Of a stretch of DNA of 27,759 nt, positions 21,700 to 27,759 are shown in pieces (the first letter of the stretch is position 1; each line of letters starts with the position of its first letter). Location: positions 1 to 27,759 of IMG/VR virus record IMGVR_UViG_3300031566_000295; one strand, given 5' to 3'. Made by a program: the position numbers and the translations under genes. This DNA comes from a virus. The notes under the pieces were generated by a model. The model ran no database searches. It was not told the origin of the DNA and saw only the letters and a list, made by a program, of their open reading frames with translations.

Positions 21700-23045
21700 G
21701 TATGTTTCTCAGGATTTACCCTAATTTGACAGTTACCCTTATTAACTAATAAATGCACGGTAACCCTATCCTTTGTCTCCCTAGAACCTGCCACAAACGC
21801 TCGCATATGCTGTTCACCGGGAAATTTTTCTTCATCCCCTTCTTCCTTTGTCTGGTTTAAAGTAATAATTAAATCAGCATCCCGCATTGGTTCAAAACTA
21901 TCACCACTATCATCCAAATCAATTACACCCTTTGAGCCAGAACCCCTCGTACTTTGATGTAGTAACCAAATAGCAAAATTATTCCTCTGCCCTAAAGATA
22001 ACAACTCTTTAGCAATTTCCCCTAACAGATAATATTTACCACCAGAAGAAGCCTCTATTTTTAGAGTTTTAGTACTACTCATTAACCCAAGATAATCCAC
22101 AACTATAAGATCTGGAATAAAATTCTCTGTAAAACGTAACCTCTCAATATGGGCCTGCATAGTACGAGCACTACATGATTGTGCAGGATAGTGCTTCACC
22201 ACTAACCTACCAACCCCAATAGCCTGAGTATGAAAATAATCAACGGCATGTTGAACTTCTACCCTGAAATCATCTAAGTAATCTTTATCAACACCAGAAA
22301 TAGACGAATCATATAACGCCTCCGTTCTGTCCTTACTCCCCTCAAATCCATAATGTATTACGTTCTTCTTAGCAAGTAAAGCCCCCTTTACAAAACTTAT
22401 TGCCATAGTAGTTTTTCCACGTTTTGCTGGACCCATAATTACACCCAACTCACCCGGAGCTATACCACCACCTAGCCTGCTATCCAAAATATCCAAACCA
22501 GTAGGAATAGCAATATACCGCCTCTGCTGACCATCCTGCCTTCTCTGTATCCTAGCCTCAGTATCTTTAAAGTAAAAATCCCCAAGATCTTCTGTATTCT
22601 CTCCAATCTGTACAGCCTTACCAATCATATCCACGATTTCTGCATAATCCGGTTTTTTCTGAAGTATCTCAGCAGATTTCAAAATAGCCGATTTAGCTGC
22701 CTGAAACCTAGCAAAATCCCGTACTTTATCCTTAAGGTACCCATAATCTTTATCCTCTGGTGGAAAGAGAATTTCATTTAGCAGGGTGGCCCATTGCTCC
22801 TGTGGAAACTTTTTCTTCCCAGACATAACCACTTCAGTTTCTTCCAACATCTCAGCAGGAGATGGTAGCCGTACATACTTTGCATGGAATGTATAAATTA
22901 CTTGGACAAAGATTTGAAGAATTGGATTATCAAAAAATTTTGGTTGGACTATATCCATATTTACAATAAATGATTGATAGTCAAACAAAAGGAGTGAGAC
23001 TATTTCTCTCTGTAGTGGCTCAGAGAACCCATAGGTTTCAGACAT
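21696..23045 (-). CDS. dnaB: Replicative DNA helicase, DnaB-like
   Basis: Unwinds the fork and probably partners with the separate primase (1906-2805). It has 449 residues. An N-terminal helical domain (about 1-110) and a linker lead to the RecA-like motor: GLDILDSRLGGGIAPGEL, Walker A GPAKRGKT (205-212), Walker B in LIVVDYLGLM, the H4-like WLLHQSTRGSG, and an Arg-containing stretch near the end (VAGSRETKDRVTV). The Walker A is a little unusual (Ala-Lys-Arg in place of the more common Arg/Ser-Met/Ser-Gly). It overlaps the upstream unknown gene by 8 bases. It is last in its unit. Confidence 0.9.
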   Translation of the reverse strand: MSETYGFSEPLQREIVSLLLFDYQSFIVNMDIVQPKFFDNPILQIFVQVIYTFHAKYVRLPSPAEMLEETEVVMSGKKKFPQEQWATLLNEILFPPEDKDYGYLKDKVRDFARFQAAKSAILKSAEILQKKPDYAEIVDMIGKAVQIGENTEDLGDFYFKDTEARIQRRQDGQQRRYIAIPTGLDILDSRLGGGIAPGELGVIMGPAKRGKTTMAISFVKGALLAKKNVIHYGFEGSKDRTEALYDSSISGVDKDYLDDFRVEVQHAVDYFHTQAIGVGRLVVKHYPAQSCSARTMQAHIERLRFTENFIPDLIVVDYLGLMSSTKTLKIEASSGGKYYLLGEIAKELLSLGQRNNFAIWLLHQSTRGSGSKGVIDLDDSGDSFEPMRDADLIITLNQTKEEGDEEKFPGEQHMRAFVAGSRETKDRVTVHLLVNKGNCQIRVNPEKHT

Positions 23046-23763
23046 ATTTTAGTACCGTACCTTCAATACCTCTAACCAATTCAGCCCTTATCCTTAGTAT
23101 GGCATCTTTCTGAAATGACTTTAACTCAGATTCCATAGCATTATGTGCTTTTATCAAATATTCACTAGAAGAGTTAAGTGGATGTAAATAAAGGTAAATA
23201 GGATCAATAGCATTCATCCTCACCAACATTTCTAATTCCTTTATTGCAGTAGCTTCCTCAAGCTCCGGATACTCCAGTAACCTAGTTAGATACTTCCCAA
23301 TAGAGGAAACAAATTGGGATCTAATATGGGTTAAATTATCATTAAAATACTCCCTAATATATTCCTGGGATAGCTTTACCCTGGAATTAAGTCTAGCTTC
23401 CCATTCCTCATATCTTAAAATTGCCTTAGCTGTAGTCATAGTAGAAAAATGTAAAAATGCTTTTTTTGATTTACCGGTTTTTTTAACTAACCAAGGTGCT
23501 AAAATTTCAAACTGTGCTTTTATATAAACATTGTATTGTGTCTCCAACTGTAAGCTAATTTCTAAAAGTTTTTTGATTTGCTGAATATCCCTTTCATACG
23601 ATTTTGTACCTTGATTTGCTGGAAACCATGTATCTCTGTTGAAATACCTCTTTACTAGATCCATGTATAATTGTCCAACCTGTCTATAGGTACTTACATT
23701 CAAAAAATCACTTATATTGGTTTCCACCTTTGAGAACAAAGATGTTGGCTTGGCAACACTCAT
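23038..23763 (-). CDS. Unknown helical protein upstream of the helicase
   Basis: A 241-residue protein of unknown function, almost all helix, basic and rich in aromatic residues, without Cys pairs, P-loop or membrane segment. It overlaps the helicase start by 8 bases and the small Tyr-rich ORF by an ATGA. The place directly before a DnaB-type helicase is where helicase loaders or replication accessory proteins often occur in phages, but no AAA+ motif is present, so a loader role is only a positional guess. Confidence 0.8.
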   Translation of the reverse strand: MSVAKPTSLFSKVETNISDFLNVSTYRQVGQLYMDLVKRYFNRDTWFPANQGTKSYERDIQQIKKLLEISLQLETQYNVYIKAQFEILAPWLVKKTGKSKKAFLHFSTMTTAKAILRYEEWEARLNSRVKLSQEYIREYFNDNLTHIRSQFVSSIGKYLTRLLEYPELEEATAIKELEMLVRMNAIDPIYLYLHPLNSSSEYLIKAHNAMESELKSFQKDAILRIRAELVRGIEGTVLKYV

Positions 23764-23966
23764 CTTTGTAAAAACTCTGTTTTTATAAAGTGAGAATACA
23801 AGTAAATACCATAATAATTACTTAACATTAAATACCTCCAATATCTATACTCTATATAAGTATAATATATAGGTAACTTTTTTATGAAATTATAAAATTC
23901 AAGTTTTTTCAGATTTATAAGATAGGAATCTATTAAATCCACTAATGAGTAACTTTTTAGGTTCAT
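23760..23966 (-). CDS. Small Tyr-rich protein
   Basis: A 68-residue ORF with 13 Tyr and many Leu and Ile; it looks like no family that I know. The composition partly reflects a very AT-rich stretch. It ends in an ATGA overlap with the next gene, typical of real coupled genes. No strong ribosome site precedes ATG 23966; GTGGAT is the best candidate and is part of a duplicated 17-base motif that covers the start. It is either a small helical protein or a non-coding AT-rich segment read by chance. Confidence 0.5.
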   Translation of the reverse strand: MNLKSYSLVDLIDSYLINLKKLEFYNFIKKLPIYYTYIEYRYWRYLMLSNYYGIYLYSHFIKTEFLQR

Positions 23967-23983
23967 TTAGATCCACTAATGAG
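23933..23983. repeat. Near-identical 17-base direct repeat, 34 bases apart
   Basis: On the minus strand CTCATTAGTGGATCTAA (23983-23967) and CTCATTAGTGGATTTAA (23949-23933), 16/17 identical. One copy precedes and one follows the ATG of the Tyr-rich ORF, just downstream of a winged-helix gene. It could be paired protein or RNA binding sites, or a local duplication. Confidence 0.8.
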
Positions 23984-23986
23984 GGA

Positions 23987-24271
23987 TTAGGTAATGAATT
24001 CATATTTTTTTGCTTTACCTCTACTTTTATCCAACCGTTTTAGTGCCAATGCTTTCTCCAAATCTCTTAAAATACAGATTACTTTACTATCAGAAAATCC
24101 TGAAAGTAATGCTAATTTACTAATAGTAATTTTTACAGTTTTATCATTTTTACTCTCTGCTCTTAGAATTAACCAAATATCAAACGCTCCAGAATGTATT
24201 TGATTAAATGTAGAAATAAGATCAGTTTTAATCTCATCCTTTTTAAGTACCAGTGTATTTTCTTCTTTCAT
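23987..24271 (-). CDS. Winged-helix-like DNA-binding protein
   Basis: A 94-residue protein with one predicted winged helix: a first helix (FNQIHSGAFDIWLILRAE), then KITISKLALLSGFSDSKVICILRDLEKALALKRLD, in which SKLALLSGFSDSKV is the turn and recognition helix, and a short basic wing (KSRGKAKKYEF). It resembles phage and plasmid replication-initiator or MarR-like modules in outline only. A near-perfect ribosome site (AAAGGAGGACGG) precedes the ATG, which overlaps the FmdB-like stop by 4 bases. It is a possible regulator of this replication unit. Confidence 0.75.
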   Translation of the reverse strand: MKEENTLVLKKDEIKTDLISTFNQIHSGAFDIWLILRAESKNDKTVKITISKLALLSGFSDSKVICILRDLEKALALKRLDKSRGKAKKYEFIT

Positions 24272-24510
24272 CCGTCCTCCTTTCTCCTAATAGTTTTTGG
24301 ATCTAATGTATGATCCTTTTCAATCTCCGCTGCCCTTTTATAATCATTTCTGTAGAACCCAGGGCCAATAAATCTGATTCCGGCAGAACTCACTAACTTC
24401 TTTAAAATTGCACTACACTTAAAGCATTTTTGGTTATTTCTATCCTTTACCTTACAGAAAAGTGTTACCGTAATTTTACAGTTAGGGCATTTGTATTCAT
24501 AAGTAGGCAT
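24268..24510 (-). CDS. FmdB-like zinc-ribbon protein
   Basis: An 80-residue protein. MPTYEYKCPNCK opens it exactly like the FmdB/CxxC_CxxC_SSSS family. Zinc ligands are C8, C11, C29 and C32, and the SSAGIRFIGPGFYRNDYKR segment is also typical of the family. The basic, charged C-terminal half (KDHTLDPKTIRRKEDG) extends past the ribbon. Family members are small zinc-binding proteins of uncertain role, some regulatory. The start shares one base with the phosphoesterase stop (TAATG), with GAGGAG 11 bases upstream. Confidence 0.88.
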   Translation of the reverse strand: MPTYEYKCPNCKITVTLFCKVKDRNNQKCFKCSAILKKLVSSAGIRFIGPGFYRNDYKRAAEIEKDHTLDPKTIRRKEDG

Positions 24511-25043
24511 TATTCTATAATCTCCTCTATAAGATCCATACTTTCTTTTATCCTATCAAAGGATACTGGGGTAAAATTCCAAAGATCCATCCCAACATCA
24601 AAAGATTTTCCATGTTGTAATAATGAACCATGGGAATGCCCAAATAAATGCCAGGAACCATGCATTGATGCCCGCCAACATCTATGGGCATAATGAGACA
24701 AGAATATTTTTTGTCTTTGTTCCTTAATATATAAAACATCTACCACCTTGACAAACACCTTTTTATACAGTGCTAATAATGCTTTATTTTTTAAATCATG
24801 GTTTCCTAAAATTAAGAATTTTTGGCCATTTAATTGATATAAAATATTCTCTATCTCTGAAACCCGCAATTTTGGGTTCTTTGGCAGTGCTACATCACCA
24901 AGGACATAAACAATATCTCCTGAAGTTACCACAGTATTCCAATTTTTAACGATAACTTCTGTTTGTTCATCTGTTGATTTAAAAGGCCTTATATTGAGTA
25001 TACCTTCGTGTAATAGATGTGGATCTGCTGTAAAGTATTTCAT
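24510..25043 (-). CDS. Calcineurin-like metallophosphoesterase
   Basis: A 177-residue small phosphoesterase. Metal-site motifs in order: D7-P-H9 (FTADPHLLHEG), G-D50 (VLGDVAL), G-N81-H82-D (LGNHDLK), H117 (FLSHYAH), and GHSHG with H136 and H138. It lacks extra domains. Such small phage phosphoesterases act on nucleotides or phosphorylated ends; the substrate cannot be told. The ATG is preceded by an unusual AAAAAAT heptamer run instead of a Shine-Dalgarno sequence, so expression may be low or variable. It is the first gene after the promoter at 25073-25101. Confidence 0.88.
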   Translation of the reverse strand: MKYFTADPHLLHEGILNIRPFKSTDEQTEVIVKNWNTVVTSGDIVYVLGDVALPKNPKLRVSEIENILYQLNGQKFLILGNHDLKNKALLALYKKVFVKVVDVLYIKEQRQKIFLSHYAHRCWRASMHGSWHLFGHSHGSLLQHGKSFDVGMDLWNFTPVSFDRIKESMDLIEEIIE

Positions 25044-25067
25044 TTTTTATTTTTTATTTTTTATTTT
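25042..25067. repeat. Heptamer run in the leader of the phosphoesterase gene
   Basis: Three perfect ATTTTTT units (25042-25062) and a partial fourth. On the coding strand these are AAAAAAT repeats, and the last unit supplies the A and T of the start codon. There is no ribosome site in the leader. Confidence 0.9.
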
Positions 25068-25072
25068 CTTTT

Positions 25073-25101
25073 ATTATAGAATAATCCTCTGCATAACTCA
25101 A
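25073..25101 (-). promoter_or_regulatory. Sigma70-type promoter for the phosphoesterase to helicase unit
   Basis: On the minus strand: -35 TTGAGT (25101-25096), a 17-base spacer, -10 TATAAT (25078-25073, perfect). The TGA stop of the UvsW-like helicase (25100-25098) is inside the -35 box. The start is near 25066, so the mRNA leader is mostly the heptamer repeat. Confidence 0.75.
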
Positions 25102-26480
25102 GTTATAAACCCAGCCTCTTTGTATAAATACATTCTTTTTTTACTATGTTTAACTAAAAAAGAAGAAGAATCTTTAAAATCATAAACAAGTAACTTACTA
25201 CCATCCTGTTTTTTTCTCAATCCCCTTCCAATCCGCTGAATTGTTTTTATTTGGGATTTTCCACCACCGGCCAGTATTAAAGCATTTATTTCCGGAATAT
25301 CTACCCCTTCATCAAAAATAGATGTAGCAATAATTACAAATTTATTCTCTTTTTGTTGGAATATTGTAGTGGCATAAGCCCTAGTTTTACTATCAACCAT
25401 TCCATATAGGAACACATTGGATACATCTAGATTAGTTAAAAGATCTGAGATAATGTTACCATGTGCTACCTCTTTTACCAGTATTAAAATATTTTTATCC
25501 TTACTAAACAATTCCTTAGCAACATCAGTAATTAGTTTATTCCTGGCATTACTATGGACAATACCACTGGAATATACACCACTCCAGGTATTAGCAGTTA
25601 CCATTTCTGGATTATCTATCATAGTGATTTCAATTTCTGATAAATCACCTGCTTCAATTAACTCTGTAACTTTTAATGAGTAGATTTGTTCACCAATACA
25701 GGCATGTAATTTGACGTTTGATAATTCTGCCTTAGCCAGTGGCGTACCAGATAACCCAAATCTGTAAAAGCTGCTATGGCAGAACATAGCTATTTTATAC
25801 CAAGAAGTAGCAGAGGCGTGATGGCATTCATCTAGGATTAAAATTGAAAAACTATTCAATAGTTTTTTAATCTGAGTACCTGATCTTTTAAGTATACTGT
25901 TAATAGTTTGAATCATCCCAACAGTAACATCCTCCCCCCACTCTGTATATCCATCCCCAATTGGTTTAACATCAATTCCAGGTATCCGTTCTTTAAACCT
26001 GGCTACTGTTTGGTGTAATAGGTCTTTTGTATGGACTAAATAAAGAGTTTTACATCTTAGTACATTAATAATAGCAATAGCTACTTCAGTTTTTCCCGAT
26101 CCAGTAGGTAGTTGTAATACTCCTCTCTGATTCTTAATTGCTGTTTTAACGGCGTCTAACTGATAATCCCGTAAAATAACACCAGAAAGCATATCCTTAG
26201 TAGGGTGGTTAGTAATTGATTGAAATACGAGCCTCTCATCGATTATTTCCACCTTTATATTATTAGTTTTACAGTACTCATATATAATAAATAATAATCC
26301 AGTAGGAACTCTTAAAGATGGAAGCTTAAGAAAATGAGTTTTTCCATCCCAAAATCCTTTTTTATATTGTGGGGAAAACCAGTAATTTTCGTGTTTAATC
26401 GTTAGTAGTTCCTCTAATTCATTAGTATAATCACTAAGAATAGAGTATACATTTTTAATAGTAATTATAAGATTTTTCAT
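25098..26480 (-). CDS. uvsW: UvsW-like SF2 DNA helicase
   Basis: Probably rewinds and branch-migrates forks and recombination intermediates. It has 460 residues. The N-terminal part has WFSPQYKKGFWDGKTHFL (34-51), the small DNA-binding domain pattern of UvsW-type helicases. The helicase core follows: RDYQLDAV (104-111), Walker A LPTGSGKT (124-131), motif II LDECHH (216-221), motif III GLSGTPL, and the second RecA lobe with IFDEGVDIPEINALILAGGG and QRIGRGLRK (motif VI). No strong ribosome site precedes the ATG; a perfect 10-base palindrome sits there instead. It is probably read from the promoter at 26847-26875. Confidence 0.9.
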   Translation of the reverse strand: MKNLIITIKNVYSILSDYTNELEELLTIKHENYWFSPQYKKGFWDGKTHFLKLPSLRVPTGLLFIIYEYCKTNNIKVEIIDERLVFQSITNHPTKDMLSGVILRDYQLDAVKTAIKNQRGVLQLPTGSGKTEVAIAIINVLRCKTLYLVHTKDLLHQTVARFKERIPGIDVKPIGDGYTEWGEDVTVGMIQTINSILKRSGTQIKKLLNSFSILILDECHHASATSWYKIAMFCHSSFYRFGLSGTPLAKAELSNVKLHACIGEQIYSLKVTELIEAGDLSEIEITMIDNPEMVTANTWSGVYSSGIVHSNARNKLITDVAKELFSKDKNILILVKEVAHGNIISDLLTNLDVSNVFLYGMVDSKTRAYATTIFQQKENKFVIIATSIFDEGVDIPEINALILAGGGKSQIKTIQRIGRGLRKKQDGSKLLVYDFKDSSSFLVKHSKKRMYLYKEAGFIT

Positions 26481-26490
26481 TGATTAATCA
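26481..26490. promoter_or_regulatory. 10-base perfect palindrome just before the UvsW-like start codon
   Basis: TGATTAATCA abuts the ATG at 26480. It could be an operator or an element shaping translation of the helicase gene, whose Shine-Dalgarno is weak. Ten-base palindromes occur by chance in AT-rich DNA, so confidence is low. The rest of the 60-base gap up to 26540 shows no good promoter or terminator. Confidence 0.25.
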
Positions 26491-26540
26491 GGCCTTATAA
26501 CCATTGTATCCATAGATAAAAATAATTTTCTAACTACCCT

Positions 26541-26810
26541 TTAGTACTTCTTATCCAAATCTTCTAACAAGTCCATACTAACCTTACCCCAGCAATGAGG
26601 AAGTACACCTTTAATACCATAAGGTGCATAGTTCACATCTCCAACAACCTTAAAAAATGGAACAGCTTGAAGCCCTTCATAACTCTCCCAACCAACAAAT
26701 ACTACGGATGTTCCAGCTTCCAATGTAACACCTGTAAAATTACGTCTATCAAACCGGCAACTCCGAGTAAGTTTGTAAACATGAAATAATCTTAATCCTT
26801 CTTTGTTCAT
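26541..26810 (-). CDS. Small unknown protein, first gene after an operator-like promoter
   Basis: An 89-residue protein, beta-rich, without a known family. It includes YKLTRSCRFDRRNFTGVTLEAGTSVVFVGWESYEG split across residues 9-43, which has the look of a small barrel or SH3-like fold, and VLPHCWGKVSMDLLEDL at the end. I chose ATG 26810, 8 bases after AAAGGAAA; the frame opens 9 codons earlier with an ATG lacking a ribosome site. The leader from the promoter at 26847-26875 is about 30 bases. Function unknown. Confidence 0.75.
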   Translation of the reverse strand: MNKEGLRLFHVYKLTRSCRFDRRNFTGVTLEAGTSVVFVGWESYEGLQAVPFFKVVGDVNYAPYGIKGVLPHCWGKVSMDLLEDLDKKY

Positions 26811-26832
26811 TTTGTTTTCCTTTGTTTTATTT

Positions 26833-26851
26833 ATCATCTTATTTAGATGAT
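26833..26851. promoter_or_regulatory. Inverted repeat overlapping the -10 box and start site (operator candidate)
   Basis: ATCATCT-N5-AGATGAT, 7-bp perfect arms. One arm overlaps the -10 hexamer and the other covers the predicted start site near 26840, a classical repressor-site arrangement. In RNA it could also form a hairpin at the 5' end of the transcript. Confidence 0.55.
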
Positions 26852-26875
26852 AATGTTAATTTAACAGAAAGTCAA
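26847..26875 (-). promoter_or_regulatory. Sigma70-type promoter with built-in palindromes
   Basis: On the minus strand: -35 TTGACT (26875-26870, 5/6), a 17-base spacer, -10 TATCAT (26852-26847, 5/6). The spacer contains an 11-base palindrome GTTAAATTAAC, and the -10 overlaps a second inverted repeat. It would drive the small unknown gene and the UvsW-like helicase. Confidence 0.75.
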
Positions 26876-26894
26876 GTGTTTTGTTAAAATAATT

Positions 26895-27092
26895 TTATTC
26901 TTTTCTACTATACCGGAAAACCCCAAGTAAATATTTTCTACACTTATCACATGTTTGGTAAGATCTACTCCAAGTTACTTTTCCTGCTGAATGGCTTCTT
27001 AATTGAATAGATTTAGTCTTTTCTACTGGACAATAACAATACTCACATATCCAAGGAACACTTACAGCTTGATTAGATTGAATTTTTTCCAT
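26895..27092 (-). CDS. Small zinc-ribbon protein
   Basis: A 65-residue protein with two Cys pairs, CEYC (C16 and C19, with C21 nearby) and CDKC (C48 and C51), about 30 residues apart, so a single zinc ribbon is likely. Both flanks are basic. The family is unknown; such small ribbons in phages may bind nucleic acid or host proteins. Its Shine-Dalgarno is weak (AAAAGA). It is followed by the promoter and operator region at 26833-26875. Confidence 0.75.
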   Translation of the reverse strand: MEKIQSNQAVSVPWICEYCYCPVEKTKSIQLRSHSAGKVTWSRSYQTCDKCRKYLLGVFRYSRKE

Positions 27093-27117
27093 TCTTTTGT
27101 ACCACTGGAATCTAAAC

Positions 27118-27753
27118 CTATTTCCAAAGAGAAATCACGGTATTTCCAGTATTCCCTAAACTTTTATCTTGATGGAACTTTAAAGATATCTGAGAAGGAA
27201 CTATACCACCTTTAAATTTCATCCAAGTTTCCCAGTAATATCTATTAGCGGCGGATAAGGAAAGATTTTTTAGCAGAAATGAGCTAATATTTTTTTCATT
27301 TTTGAAAAATCTTGGTATAAACACCAAACCTACAATATTAGCATGATTTTGAAAATCAGTAAGGAGTTTCTGTTGCTGTTGGTATGTTTCAGGGAAAGCA
27401 CAAACAAGTATAGTATTGGAACTATAGCTAGGATTATATTGGTCTTTCCTGGAAGAGGAATAATAATAAAAATTATGTACGTTTTTAAAGCCAGAAAGCA
27501 TTTCACCTCTTCCATAGCATGTAACTGATAAAGACTTAAACAAATGAGCCGCTAAGACGGCGGTTAAAGATCCAACACTGCCATAGGCCACTAACCTATA
27601 AGAGTTATGGTTTTTAGACAGTACATGTGGTCGTAATGCCCGCATAATTGCTAATGCTCTATTAAGCATAGTCTTTGGATCAAAGTAAGGAAATGTGGCA
27701 TTAATTACATCACCCGCACAATCCAACCTTAAAAAATCAAATACGTCTTTCAT
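27118..27753 (-). CDS. Unknown protein, possibly incomplete at its N-terminus
   Basis: A 211-residue ORF near the right edge of the window. A glycine-containing strand-turn-helix, RLVAYGSVGSLTAVLAAHLF (about residues 53-72), with VTCYGRGEML after it, looks like the first strand and helix of a nucleotide-binding or PRTase-like alpha/beta fold; a Ser/Tyr-rich stretch (FYYYSSSRKDQYNPSYSS) follows. No catalytic motif is certain. The ATG at 27753 lies 6 bases from the window edge, so an upstream start cannot be ruled out and its ribosome site cannot be seen. No function is assigned. Confidence 0.6.
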   Translation of the reverse strand: MKDVFDFLRLDCAGDVINATFPYFDPKTMLNRALAIMRALRPHVLSKNHNSYRLVAYGSVGSLTAVLAAHLFKSLSVTCYGRGEMLSGFKNVHNFYYYSSSRKDQYNPSYSSNTILVCAFPETYQQQQKLLTDFQNHANIVGLVFIPRFFKNEKNISSFLLKNLSLSAANRYYWETWMKFKGGIVPSQISLKFHQDKSLGNTGNTVISLWK

Positions 27754-27759
27754 TTTAAA

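Noticed and set aside
27118-27753. QueC candidate because of the Gly/Ser-rich motif
   Set aside because: The QueC P-loop (SGGxDS) and its Cys zinc motif are absent.
1-27759. Recoded stop codons or a suppressor tRNA
   Set aside because: TAA, TAG and TGA all end genes at sensible places, and no tRNA has an anticodon that reads a stop codon (the UAA and UAG anticodons read Leu codons).
1-27759. CRISPR arrays, insertion sequences, integrase or attachment sites
   Set aside because: No regularly spaced repeats, transposase or recombinase motifs, or flanking duplications were found on either strand.
1-27759. Intrinsic terminators between the transcription units
   Set aside because: No GC-rich hairpin followed by a T-run was found at unit ends; the T-runs after some tRNA genes lack a separate hairpin.

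Overview
This window looks like part of the genome of a large, lytic, AT-rich tailed phage (Caudoviricetes). It carries the start of a terminase large subunit, a near-complete phage replication and recombination set, a nucleotide-metabolism block and a cluster of phage tRNAs. Every supported gene lies on the minus strand, so transcription runs from high to low coordinates. The host cannot be named. Good AGGAGG-type ribosome sites and promoters of the TTGAxx-N17-TATAAT type suggest early and middle genes read by the host's main sigma factor. There are no integrases, transposases or CRISPR arrays.

Layout in transcription order. 27753-25098: small unknown and zinc-ribbon proteins and a UvsW-type SF2 helicase. 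25043-21696: a phosphoesterase, an FmdB-like zinc ribbon, a winged-helix protein, a Tyr-rich small protein, an unknown protein and a DnaB-type helicase. 21653-15780: a Gpt-like phosphoribosyltransferase fused to GTP cyclohydrolase I, a receiver-like (cREC) protein, a DpdA/TGT-like guanine transglycosylase, a sliding-clamp-like protein and a family A DNA polymerase with an N-terminal uracil-DNA glycosylase domain. 15728-7767: a UvsY-like protein, a gp32-like SSB, a RecA/UvsX recombinase, a 5' nuclease, SbcD (Mre11), SbcC (Rad50), two unknown proteins and a Hjc-like nuclease. 7713-3625: a membrane-anchored lytic transglycosylase, two small proteins, QueD, QueE and a class II ribonucleotide reductase. 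3576-934: six tRNA-like genes, a small ORF, primase, a sigma region-2-like protein and a Mor-like HTH protein. 868-1: an unknown protein and the partial terminase.

Six sigma70-type promoters, all with exactly 17-bp spacers, head these units. They tile the window almost end to end. In four of them the TGA stop codon of the upstream gene is built into the -35 box (TTGA).

Functionally, FolE (as a fusion), QueD and QueE together make 7-carboxy-7-deazaguanine (CDG) from GTP, and the DpdA-like enzyme could insert a 7-deazaguanine base into phage DNA. No QueC is present here, so the final base could be CDG itself, or preQ0 or a derivative if QueC comes from the host or from elsewhere in the phage. 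The Gpt-FolE fusion could recycle the guanine displaced by the transglycosylase. The sigma-like and Mor-like pair next to the terminase may be a two-part switch to late transcription. Several of the tRNAs have unusual features.
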